Positions 56,104-63,520 of a DNA stretch of 64,000 nt are shown here, piece by piece (position 1 is the stretch's first letter; the number at the start of each line of letters is the position of its first letter). Location: positions 264,122 through 328,121 of the forward strand of contig CAWKPE010000010.1 of the NCBI GenBank assembly GCA_963851385.1. The letters run 5' to 3'. This stretch comes from CAWEFA01 sp963851385. GTDB lineage: Bacteria; Bacteroidota; Bacteroidia; Bacteroidales; DTGW01. Below the pieces are notes generated by a model. The model ran no database searches and was not told the origin of the DNA. It saw only the letters and a list, made by a program, of their open reading frames with translations. The position numbers and the translations under genes are program-made.

Positions 56104-56298
56104 TTACTTTTTTTTGAGTTTTCGAATGATAAAATGAATAAGATAAACCAAAGCAAAAATGACACCTACTATAAATATTGTTTCATAGCTTTTGAGAGGG
56201 ATGGATGTTAAGTAAAAGTATACCCAAACCAATATGGATAGAATCAAAGTAATTATAATATCTAACTTTAACTTTTTCATTTGTTTATTTTTATGCAT
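56104..56298 (-). CDS. Small two-span membrane protein (64 residues)
   Basis: Two hydrophobic segments (IIITLILSILVWVYFYL and IFIVGVIFALVYLIHFII) lie between basic ends. The start at 56298 overlaps the stop of the nuclease fragment by one base; a second ATG six codons inside is also likely. Function unknown. It is probably co-expressed with the lipoprotein downstream. Confidence 0.5.
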   Translation of the reverse strand: MHKNKQMKKLKLDIIITLILSILVWVYFYLTSIPLKSYETIFIVGVIFALVYLIHFIIRKLKKK

Positions 56299-56600
56299 TA
56301 CGTTACAATAGAACCAATTAAATTTATTATTTCAAAATTGTCAACTTTTGCTTCAATTACTTTTTGTGTTTCTTTAGGTACATTTGATAAAAAATCATAT
56401 CCGGTAAAAGATTCAATGCTATCAACACTAACCCTATATTCATACCATTTCTTTTGAGAACAATTTTGATCATTTGGCATTAATACAGCAATAACCTTGG
56501 TACTGGTATCAATACGATGAATATCGTTATCTCCGTTCGGGATTACAACAATAATTTTCAATGTTTTGGCAGGCACAATTATGTATATCAAATATTGCAT
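56298..56600 (-). pseudogene. 3' fragment of a DNA/RNA non-specific endonuclease gene
   Basis: The residues from about VPAKTLKIIVVIPNGDNDIH through TSTKVIAVLMPNDQ to YEYRVSVDSIESFTGYDFLS match the C-terminal third of NUC1-type DNA/RNA non-specific endonucleases. The catalytic DRGH-containing part is missing. Upstream of about 56600 the sequence becomes unrelated, and a repeat shared with 58139-58534 begins at 56668. It is therefore a truncated, inactive remnant, probably cut by a rearrangement at the repeat. Confidence 0.72.
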
Positions 56601-56667
56601 TAATGTGCTGTAAATTATAAAAGTAACCTTTCTATTAAGAACTATTGATGAAGAAACAATTGTGAGG

Positions 56668-56970
56668 CTGCAAAATTGCAACTCTTCCCGCAAATAATGG
56701 AGAGAGTGTGAGCACGTGTGATTTGCGGGATGTGTTGCAATGTGTGTGGGCTGTTAATCGAAGCGTTCCCTAATGCGTCTGATAAGGTCCCGACTTTGGC
56801 GGGATAAACACCAGGCAGGCGGGGAAAAACTAAATTAATTTCATTGCACATAACGGACGTAACTATAAGAAATCGGTAATGAACAAAACTATTTAAAAGG
56901 TCTACAATCGTGTCTAAATGAAAGAATGTGTCAATATGGTACTTAGATATTTTCTTACTTGTGCCTAAAA
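56668..56970. repeat. Long intergenic repeat, copy A (about 300 bp)
   Basis: Shares with copy B (58139-58534) the segments ATTGCAACTCTT, TTGCAATGTGTGTGGGCTGT, CAGGCAGGCGGGGAAAAACT, ATAACGGACGTAACTATAAG and GAATGTGTCAATATGGTACT. It ends at GTGCCTAAAA, where an attC-like palindrome begins. It is non-coding, with GC-rich hairpins around GGCGGGATAAACACC. Confidence 0.75.
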
Positions 56971-57100
56971 TGGTTTTGCGCTATGAGCATGTGGCGGGTT
57001 TCGGAGCGCTTCACTATCAAAATGCACCAAAACTTGATGCGGGATTGAAAGCTAAATAACCGTATAAACCCCGCCATTGCTTATGAGTGCGTGTTGGGCG
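56961..57100 (-). other. attC-like site 1
   Basis: The outer ends are GTGCCTAAAA (56961) and GTTGGGC (57093-57099). The inner arms pair: GCTATGAGCATGTGGCGGG with CCCCGCCATTGCTTATGAG. The spacing is 140 bp. The arms resemble those of the four other sites in this region. Confidence 0.6.
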
Positions 57101-57108
57101 TTCGTGCA

Positions 57109-57486
57109 TTATTTTTTTCTTGTAATCTTATATATCAAAGCTATAACATAGGGTACACTGCAAGTAATCAGGCAAAGTAAAAACAAATGCAAAATTTTAC
57201 TTTTTAAATCATTATTTATTAATACATGCATTACAATACTTAGTAGAACAACAATTATTAATAAAATCATTGAAAGTGTATTGGCATAATGCCAAATGTG
57301 CATTGGTTTATTAATCAAATATTGTAAATACAACAATATCATTATCAAAACTGAAAAAGCAAGAAACCTTTGACTTGATTGGCTTAATACATAATGAGAA
57401 ATCATAATCCAGGTAAATCCAATCACAATTGTAATTATAAGCGTAATAAAATCTTTGATTTTAAATGGTGCAAAATAGCTTTTCAT
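57109..57486 (-). CDS. Four-span membrane protein, unknown
   Basis: This 125-residue protein has four hydrophobic segments (FITLIITIVIGFTWIMI, FLAFSVLIMILLYLQYLI, LSMILLIIVVLLSIVMHVLI, FLLCLITCSVPYVIALIY) and a basic C-terminus. It is the second gene of the module that begins with the TrmO-like gene, 16 bp after it, and ends against attC-like site 1. No family recognised. Confidence 0.6.
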   Translation of the reverse strand: MKSYFAPFKIKDFITLIITIVIGFTWIMISHYVLSQSSQRFLAFSVLIMILLYLQYLINKPMHIWHYANTLSMILLIIVVLLSIVMHVLINNDLKSKILHLFLLCLITCSVPYVIALIYKITRKK

Positions 57487-57502
57487 AAATTATATTTTTA
57501 GT

Positions 57503-57958
57503 TTACAAATAATTTTTCATTAAGTCGTTTGTCCATTTGGGTTGCTTCACTGCTCCAATTGGAAGATATTCATTAAAAACCGGTTTAATATCAATAATTG
57601 GTGTCCCATGTATTGCATCAAGATTCTTAACAATCAATTTTCGATTGTCTCGACGAATCAAGTTTACAATAGTTGCTCCAATATGATTCGGTCTATCTTT
57701 CTTTCTTTGAGCAAAAATCCCGACTTTGGGATAATCCTTGTTTTCTCTTGGATGTTCACTTCCAATGAAGGTTTTTGTTGATTTGTCAAAATGATAAATT
57801 ATCTCTAAATGTGAGAACTCATCAATCCCATCGAAACATTCATCTGGTAAATCATCAGCCAATTCAATAACTGACTCAACTGACGACCAGTTATCATCAA
57901 TCGGTTCAATCCTATTATTAGTTACGAAACCTACTGGTTTAATAAATATATCACTCAT
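57503..57958 (-). CDS. TrmO/TsaA-like SAM-dependent methyltransferase
   Basis: Starting at the ATG at 57958, the 151-residue protein reads MSDIFIKPVGFVTNNRIEP, FDGIDEFSHLEIIYHFDKS, GIFAQRKKDRPNHIGATIV, and ends with DAIHGTPIIDIKPVFNEYLP. These are the blocks of the TsaA/TrmO family, which methylates N6 of t6A in tRNA-Thr. It is the short TsaA-only form. A longer start at 57985 reaches into the site end, so the inner ATG is preferred; it lies 22 bp after GTTTGGGC, just where a cassette gene should begin. Confidence 0.82.
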   Translation of the reverse strand: MSDIFIKPVGFVTNNRIEPIDDNWSSVESVIELADDLPDECFDGIDEFSHLEIIYHFDKSTKTFIGSEHPRENKDYPKVGIFAQRKKDRPNHIGATIVNLIRRDNRKLIVKNLDAIHGTPIIDIKPVFNEYLPIGAVKQPKWTNDLMKNYL

Positions 57959-57989
57959 GTTGCGATTTTTTAGCATGACGCCCAAACAT

Positions 57990-58138
57990 ATCTATAAAAA
58001 TAATTGTGCTTTACATCCAAATTCAATACTAAAACATCAATTGTTGTTATATCTTAATTTCTAAGGAAAATTAAAAATAAAATGTTTTCCTTTAAATTCA
58101 AAACTATTATTTCATAATTTACAAACTGCATGGGAGTG
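57990..58138. other. Short AT-rich gap between module start and repeat B
   Basis: Contains no gene. The palindrome expected beside the module start is not visible in this stretch, unlike at the other four boundaries, so something was lost or inserted here. Confidence 0.3.
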
Positions 58139-58534
58139 CTTGCAAGATTGCAACTCTTTTGCAAACCATTAGATTAGAAGATGTCTTGTGAGGGTTTGTC
58201 CCGCCAAAGGCGGGATGTTGCAATGTGTGTGGGCTGTTAATCGAAGCATTCCTAAATGTGCCTGATAAGGCCCCGCCTTTGGCGGGATAAACACCAGGCA
58301 GGCGGGGAAAAACTACACTTCAACTTTCCTTCGGCAAGGCTCAGGACAGGCTGCTCAGTGTGACTTGCTAACCTGGTTGTGGAAAAATAAAAAACTAAAA
58401 AAATTCATCAAACATAACGGACGTAACTATAAGAAATCGGTAAAGAATAAAATAATTGAATAAGACTATAATCGTGTCTCAATGAAAGAATGTGTCAATA
58501 TGGTACTTAGATATTTTCTTACTTGTGCCTAAAA
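58139..58534. repeat. Long intergenic repeat, copy B (about 400 bp)
   Basis: Homologous to copy A over its whole length, with an extra piece of about 75 bp near 58315-58390 that contains CTTCGGCAAGGCTCAGGACA. It ends at GTGCCTAAAA at the start of attC-like site 2, exactly as copy A does at site 1. Confidence 0.75.
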
Positions 58535-58668
58535 CACTCCCCGGCTACGTAAAAAGCGGGATTGCGTAGTTGCGTCCATATCTGCCCGTACCTGTGCCTA
58601 CATGCGGGCGCTGTCGCTTGCGAACTTTCTGAAACCCGTATGGAATTTGAGCCGATGTTAGGCAACGT
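58523..58668 (-). other. attC-like site 2
   Basis: Outer ends TTGTGCCTAAAAC and GTTAGGC (58660-58666). Inner arms CCCGGCT...AGCGGGATT and GAAACCCG...TTTGAGCC are complementary and match the arms of site 3 most closely. It borders the stop of the M23 peptidase gene. Confidence 0.6.
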
Positions 58669-58671
58669 GCA

Positions 58672-59604
58672 CTATATTTTTATTAATCTATTTTTATACA
58701 AATTTTTATTTTTATATCGAATGCAAATACCTTTACCAAACCAATAATTTTTAGAATCGCTTTCGATCAGTTGCATATGTAAATGTGGCCGTTCAGTCCA
58801 ACCTGAATTACCAATTGCTCCAATCAAGTCATTAGTCTGAATTAAATCACCTTCTTTTACAATAATGCTATCCTTTTTTAAATGTCCTAACAATAGATAA
58901 AAATTGTCTCTTTTTATTATAACAGTATTACCAGTATTATATGGATAATTTTCAGCAAAAGTATCATTATCGTTTATGCTATTCTCGATTTTAACGATAA
59001 CACCATCAATTGGACTATATATTTTTTCGTTAAAAATTGGATATTCTTCGTTTGATTTTGGTAAAAAGTCTGATTTACCATTTAATATCTTAACTATATC
59101 TGTAGCATAAAGCATTGAATTGTTTGTTTTGTTTTTCTTATGAGTTGGAGAATGGTAATGATAATTCATTAATCGGCTAATTCTAGAATTACCGCCTTCT
59201 GTAATTATATAGTTTCCATCCTTAAATGGGAATCCTATATCTACAGATTTAATGTCTCGATGGTTAATTACTATTTGTATCTTAACCAACTCAAATAATA
59301 AGTAAACTTGCAAAATAGCAAGAATTAATATCAAATATAAATTCGTATTATGTATGTTATTGTATAATCTCCAAACAAATATTAAAATGAGTAGGAGCTC
59401 TGACATTGCAAATAAATACTTTTTAAATTTCAATCCGAAGAACTCCCAATAACCAGCAAAAAATAAAATAAATAATGCCGTCTGTGTTATTGATATAGAA
59501 AGAAAAGCTTCATTGGTAGTAAATATTGATATAAAAATCAAACTAATTATTAACACTATATGTGATGCTATCAATTTAATAGCAATTTGGTACCTTTTAC
59601 TCAT
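58672..59604 (-). CDS. Membrane-anchored M23-family peptidase
   Basis: This 310-residue protein has about four N-terminal membrane segments (residues 10-135), then a lysostaphin-like M23 domain: IYSPIDGVIVKIENS, TVIIKRDNFYLLLGHLKKDS, VKEGDLIQTNDLIGAIGNSG and the zinc/catalytic PHLHMQL. The first zinc His block of M23 enzymes (HxxxD) appears as YHYHSPTHKKN near residue 150. It would act on peptidoglycan or another peptide in the periplasm. It occupies one cassette-like module on its own; GTTTAGGCAAC before its start mirrors GTTGCCTAAC after its stop. Confidence 0.8.
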   Translation of the reverse strand: MSKRYQIAIKLIASHIVLIISLIFISIFTTNEAFLSISITQTALFILFFAGYWEFFGLKFKKYLFAMSELLLILIFVWRLYNNIHNTNLYLILILAILQVYLLFELVKIQIVINHRDIKSVDIGFPFKDGNYIITEGGNSRISRLMNYHYHSPTHKKNKTNNSMLYATDIVKILNGKSDFLPKSNEEYPIFNEKIYSPIDGVIVKIENSINDNDTFAENYPYNTGNTVIIKRDNFYLLLGHLKKDSIIVKEGDLIQTNDLIGAIGNSGWTERPHLHMQLIESDSKNYWFGKGICIRYKNKNLYKNRLIKI

Positions 59605-59627
59605 TATGTTGCGTTTTTCTTTGCATG

Positions 59628-59763
59628 TTGCCTAAACGTTCCTCGGCTATGTATAGTGCGGGATTTACTTGCACAATAAATCCCACTATACAAATATAAT
59701 TAGAATGCAATGAACGTACAAACCTTCTGAAACCCTCATTTTATATGAGCCAATGTTATGCAC
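59628..59763 (-). other. attC-like site 3
   Basis: Outer ends GCCTAAAC (59630-59637) and GTTATGC (59755-59761), with inner arms GGCTATGTATAGTGCGGGATT and AACCCTCATTTTATATGAGCC. It separates the M23 gene start from the response-regulator stop. Confidence 0.62.
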
Positions 59764-59773
59764 AGGTTATTTT

Positions 59774-60466
59774 TTATTTTGTCATTCCTATCTTATTAAA
59801 AAATAAATCCTTATAAGAATCACTAATTGGAATAATCATATTCTGAATCTTAATCCTATTTCTTTCAATGCTTTCAATTTTATCAATTGCAACAATATAT
59901 GATTTATGTACTCGAAAAAAATTATTCTTTGGTAACATTTCCTCCATTGATTTAAAGTTTTGCAATGTCATTATTTTTTTGTCCCCAGTCACAATTCTCA
60001 AATATTCATTCATGCCTTCGATATAAAGAATCTCTGAAACTTTTATTTTTTCAAGTCTGTATTCAGTTTTAATGAAAATATAATCATTGGAAATTGGCGT
60101 AAGTTTTTCTGTTATGTTATTAGATACTTTTTCAACGGCTTGTACAAATCTTTCAAAGGTAAAGGGCTTTAAAAGGTAATCAACAACATCAAATTCATAG
60201 CCTTTGACAGCATATTTATCATATGCCGTTGTAATAATTACATTTAGTCGCTGCTTTATAGTTTCTAAAAATTGTATACCTGTAAATTCTTCCATTTGGA
60301 TGTCAAGAAATATAAGGTCAACAGAATTTCCTTTTAAATAGCTTATTGCTTCTATGGCATTATCAAAAGTTTTGGATAATCTCAGGTATTCAATTTTATT
60401 GATGAAACCAGTTAGTTTTTTTAATGCTAAAGGCTCGTCTTCTATGGCAATACAATTAATTTGCAT
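59774..60466 (-). CDS. LytTR-family response regulator
   Basis: This 230-residue protein has a receiver domain (CIAIEDEPLALKKL, phospho-acceptor Asp55 in LIFLDIQME, Lys in VVDYLLKPFTFE) followed by a LytTR DNA-binding domain (FFRVHKSYIVAIDKIESIER). It overlaps the kinase gene by 11 nt. It is a different pair from that at 9-10.7 kb, with low identity between the two regulators outside the motifs. It lies with its kinase in one attC-bounded module. Confidence 0.88.
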   Translation of the reverse strand: MQINCIAIEDEPLALKKLTGFINKIEYLRLSKTFDNAIEAISYLKGNSVDLIFLDIQMEEFTGIQFLETIKQRLNVIITTAYDKYAVKGYEFDVVDYLLKPFTFERFVQAVEKVSNNITEKLTPISNDYIFIKTEYRLEKIKVSEILYIEGMNEYLRIVTGDKKIMTLQNFKSMEEMLPKNNFFRVHKSYIVAIDKIESIERNRIKIQNMIIPISDSYKDLFFNKIGMTK

Positions 60467-61472
60467 TGGTTTTTATTTTCAAATATACTGCAAAACTCTC
60501 TTCTGTTTTATCAATATTCAATTCATATGCCTCGTGGTAAATCAATTCAAGACGTTTTTTTATAAGTTCTAAACCGATGCCACTTGATTCATCTTTTTCC
60601 GCTGGAGAAGAAGATAGGCTATTAATACAACTAAAATTAATTTGTTTTTCTAATACATCTAATTTAATGACGATGCTATTGTCTGTTTTCTTTAGAGATG
60701 AATGTTTGAAAGCATTCTCAACAAAAGTAATAAATAGCATCGGGGCAATCCGCATATTGTTTATATCCCCAGTAATGTTGAAAGATATTTTATTGTCATT
60801 TATAATCCGAAGTTTTTGCAGAGAAATGTAACTTTCAATATAAGCCAGTTCCTCTTTCAACAAAACTGTTTCTTTTTCTGAATCATAAATCATGTACCTC
60901 ATTATCTCTGACAATTTATTCAAAGCTGTAGAGGCCTTTTGAACATTCTCATGCATCAAAGAATCAACATTATTTAAAGTATTGAATAAAAAATGAGGAT
61001 TAATCTGGTATTTTAATAATGTTAATTCACTTTTTAAATTTTGTTTTTCAAGATTATCTTTTTGTTTGTTTTGCTCTATCCACTTAAAAAATATGCGGAA
61101 TAAGCCTCCTATAAAAGCAAAAAACATATAAAACAGAAAGCTACTCGGGTAATTTGCAGCATCAATTGTTTTGAAATCATCTGTAAAAGATAATATGAAA
61201 GCTGGATATGAAATCAGAAACATCAACGCAATTGCATACCAAATCAATTTATTTTTTTTACCCGATAACTTTGGAAGCAAAAAATAAAATGAATAAAAAG
61301 GTACTAAAACACTCACAAGTGTATCAATTGTCATCCATCCGTAAGTCCAGAAAGGACTTCCTCCCATGGGCGGAAAAGGATTCTTTAAAATGGCGCGAAA
61401 AACAGTATAAATTGTAATATAAATGACCGCCCAAAATGTAATGTGAATTAAAAATACAACTGACTTTTTCAT
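60456..61472 (-). CDS. LytS/YehU-type sensor histidine kinase
   Basis: This 338-residue kinase has four membrane segments in the first 130 residues, then LKYQINPHFLFNTLNNVDSL (His phospho-acceptor), APMLFITFVENAFKHSSLKK (N box) and ESSGIGLELIKKRLELIYHE (G box). It overlaps its regulator. The start is about 130 bp inside the module boundary, a longer leader than in the other modules, leaving room for a promoter. Confidence 0.88.
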   Translation of the reverse strand: MKKSVVFLIHITFWAVIYITIYTVFRAILKNPFPPMGGSPFWTYGWMTIDTLVSVLVPFYSFYFLLPKLSGKKNKLIWYAIALMFLISYPAFILSFTDDFKTIDAANYPSSFLFYMFFAFIGGLFRIFFKWIEQNKQKDNLEKQNLKSELTLLKYQINPHFLFNTLNNVDSLMHENVQKASTALNKLSEIMRYMIYDSEKETVLLKEELAYIESYISLQKLRIINDNKISFNITGDINNMRIAPMLFITFVENAFKHSSLKKTDNSIVIKLDVLEKQINFSCINSLSSSPAEKDESSGIGLELIKKRLELIYHEAYELNIDKTEESFAVYLKIKTNAN

Positions 61473-61602
61473 GATTTTTTAATTTAGTGGTTAAACATGA
61501 AACAAAAGTCAATTATTAATATCCTGTTATCAAATCTATTCAGTATGTCAATCGGTTTTCTAAACAAGTTGGCAAATTTTATCAGTGAGCGGTTTTTAAC
61601 TT

Positions 61603-61738
61603 GTGCATAAACGTTCGAGTGTATGAGCCGTAAGGGTTTCGAAGCCACGTCTGTATCCAGTTACACCAAATTTATAATACTTTTTCTGACCTTCGCAAAC
61701 CGCTGCAACCCTTATGGCTTATACACTTTGTTAGGTGC
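61603..61738 (-). other. attC-like site 4
   Basis: Outer ends GCATAAAC (61605-61612) and GTTAGGT (61730-61736). The inner arms AGTGTATGAGCCGTAAGGGT and ACCCTTATGGCTTATACACT pair at all but about two positions. This is one of the two best-conserved sites of the set. Confidence 0.7.
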
Positions 61739-61748
61739 AGTGTATTTT

Positions 61749-62411
61749 TTATTTCTTAATTTTTTCTTCTAAAGACTTTATCTCTTTTCTAACATCATCA
61801 ACCAATGCTTTTGAATGCTCTTCTTGATTATGAGCTTTCATAATACTTAAAAAATATCTAAAATCATTTAAAGCCAATTCGGGTTTATTTAAGGAAATAA
61901 ATATAAATCCACGTTGTGCATAAGCTAAATCATATTCATGAATATTTTTAATTAATAGATTAATAGTTTTTAATGCTTCCTCATATTTTCCTTGCGCTGA
62001 AAGCATGACTGTTTTATTTTCATAAGGCTCAGGTATATACTTATTAATCTGAATAGCTTTATCAAAATAAATAATTGCATTATTAAAATCCTCTAATCTT
62101 GTATATGAATAAGCCAGTTCGCTATAAGCCATTCCATTCTTGCCTGTCCCACAATTACCAGTCGAATCAATTTCTATCGCTTCTTTTAAAAAGATTATAG
62201 CTTTATTATATTCATGATTTCCATTAAGTGAGTATCCTTTTTCATAATTAGATATTGCTTCATATTGTGATTTAGTTATAAGGACACCATTCTTATTTGT
62301 TGATTTATAGTCATAATAAATTTTCTTGACTTTAGAAGAATCATTTAATTGTCCTTTCATCTGATAATTAAATAAACTTGATATTATAATAATTGTCAAA
62401 ATAGTTTTCAT
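61749..62411 (-). CDS. Secreted TPR protein
   Basis: This 220-residue protein has a signal peptide (MKTILTIIIISSLFNYQMKG) and at least four TPR-like helical pairs (EKGYSLNGNHEYNKAIIFLK, LAYSYTRLEDFNNAIIYFDK, LSAQGKYEEALKTINLLIK, FISLNKPELALNDFRYFL). It occupies a module between sites 4 and 5 on its own. Likely a periplasmic scaffold; partner unknown. Confidence 0.78.
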   Translation of the reverse strand: MKTILTIIIISSLFNYQMKGQLNDSSKVKKIYYDYKSTNKNGVLITKSQYEAISNYEKGYSLNGNHEYNKAIIFLKEAIEIDSTGNCGTGKNGMAYSELAYSYTRLEDFNNAIIYFDKAIQINKYIPEPYENKTVMLSAQGKYEEALKTINLLIKNIHEYDLAYAQRGFIFISLNKPELALNDFRYFLSIMKAHNQEEHSKALVDDVRKEIKSLEEKIKK

Positions 62412-62430
62412 ATAATTTGGTTTTTATGCA

Positions 62431-62566
62431 TTGCACACAAACGTTTAGGTGTATGTGCTGTGCGGGATTCGAAGCTTTGTCTGTATCCCTATAGACCGAG
62501 CTTATTAGAAGAATTGACGTTGCAATCCCACTTCAACCCGCATAGCATATACACCGTGTTAGGTAC
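62431..62566 (-). other. attC-like site 5
   Basis: Outer ends GCACACAAAC (62433-62442) and GTTAGGT (62558-62564). The inner arms GGTGTATGTGCTGTGCGGG and CCCGCATAGCATATACACC pair with two or three mismatches and flanking GAAG/CTTC. Confidence 0.7.
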
Positions 62567-62853
62567 AGGGCGTTTTTATCATTTTTTGATCCTGCTGTTT
62601 TATTATAATACTATATCCAATATTACGAAAGTTAATTAAATGTACAAAATTGATTTAGTTTTTCTTAGGGGGGTCTTCATAATGGCCTGTTAAGGACAAT
62701 CTTGTGCGTTGGCTTTGGAAGCTCTTGCCGCTTGTGATTCGGTGTGCTTGCTATGCGGGCAAAGCGGCATGTGCTTTCAAATTGGGCTGGCTTCCTAAAT
62801 TAAAATTGAATTGTCTTTTTACACCGTTCTTATCTTTTTAACCAATTAAGGTG
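62567..62853. other. Gap after site 5 with one imperfect palindrome
   Basis: No gene. Between about 62715 and 62800, GGAAGCTCTTGCCGCTTGTG and GCAAAGCGGCATGTGCTTTC form an imperfect inverted repeat. It lacks the GTTRRRY-type ends of the five sites. Confidence 0.35.
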
Positions 62854-63397
62854 TCAAGGTATCTACATGGCAAATCTTACTTATTTGAATCACTCTATCA
62901 AGTTGCATAAAAAGTATCTACACACCCACTAAACAAATCTTGCTTAAATGAATCAAAGTATCAAGTTAGAGCAAAAGTGTCCAGATACCCACAAAATGAG
63001 TCTTGCATTTGAGAAATACTGTGTCAAGCTGCAAGGAATCTATCTTTGGAGACAGAAAATGTATCACGGTGCAATGAATCTTAATCTTACTTAAAGGAAT
63101 ACATATCATTTTTTAGAAATATGATCTCGGAAGGCAAGAAAACGATCTCGGGAAGAAGAAAAATGATCTCGGAAAACAGAAAAACGATCACGTTAAACAG
63201 AAAAATAATCTCGCAACAAAGAATATCAATCTCGGAGGAAAGAAATTCAATCTCGGAAGCGAGAATATCAATCTCGGAACAAAGAAGTCGAATCTCGGAG
63301 GCGAGAAGTTCAATCTCGGAATAAAGAAGTCGAATCTCGGAAGCAAGAAGTCCATTCTCGGAGAATAATCACCCGAATCTCGGAATAAAGGAAATTT
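62854..63397 (+). repeat. 21-bp-period tandem array
   Basis: Units of 21 bp usually begin ATC. The right half (63124-63397) has 13 clear units of the type ATCTCGGAAxxxAGAAxxxxx. The left half is diverged but keeps phase, and shows a 63-bp higher order (TCAAG at 62898, 62961 and 63024). One unit near the right end has an extra base. Confidence 0.8.
63121..63324 (+). CDS. Heptad-repeat peptide encoded by the tandem array
   Basis: The 67-codon frame translates the 21-bp units as seven-residue repeats of the form I-S-E-x-R-x-x (ISENRKT, ISEERNS, ISEARIS, ISEQRSR). That predicts a charged, possibly coiled helix. The array continues in the same phase past a TAA with RSRISEARS, so the gene is either truncated or never coding over its whole length. 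No RBS is evident. Confidence 0.35.
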   Translation: MISEGKKTISGRRKMISENRKTITLNRKIISQQRISISEERNSISEARISISEQRSRISEARSSISE

Positions 63398-63520
63398 TAT
63401 AACGCCATAACTATTTGGCATTAAAATTGTAATTTCTTTTTATGTTTTAAAACTCAGAGTCAATTAAAACCCATTGATTTAATTATTCCAATTATTTTTT
63501 AACCTTAAAACTTAATTATT

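Noticed and set aside
58201..58300. GC-rich hairpins (CCGCCAAAGGCGGG and similar) as rho-independent terminators
   Set aside because: They lack T runs and lie inside a long repeat present twice, so they are treated as part of that repeat.
63124..63397. Possible CRISPR array
   Set aside because: The 21-bp units are contiguous, with no unique spacers of constant length, and no cas genes are near.
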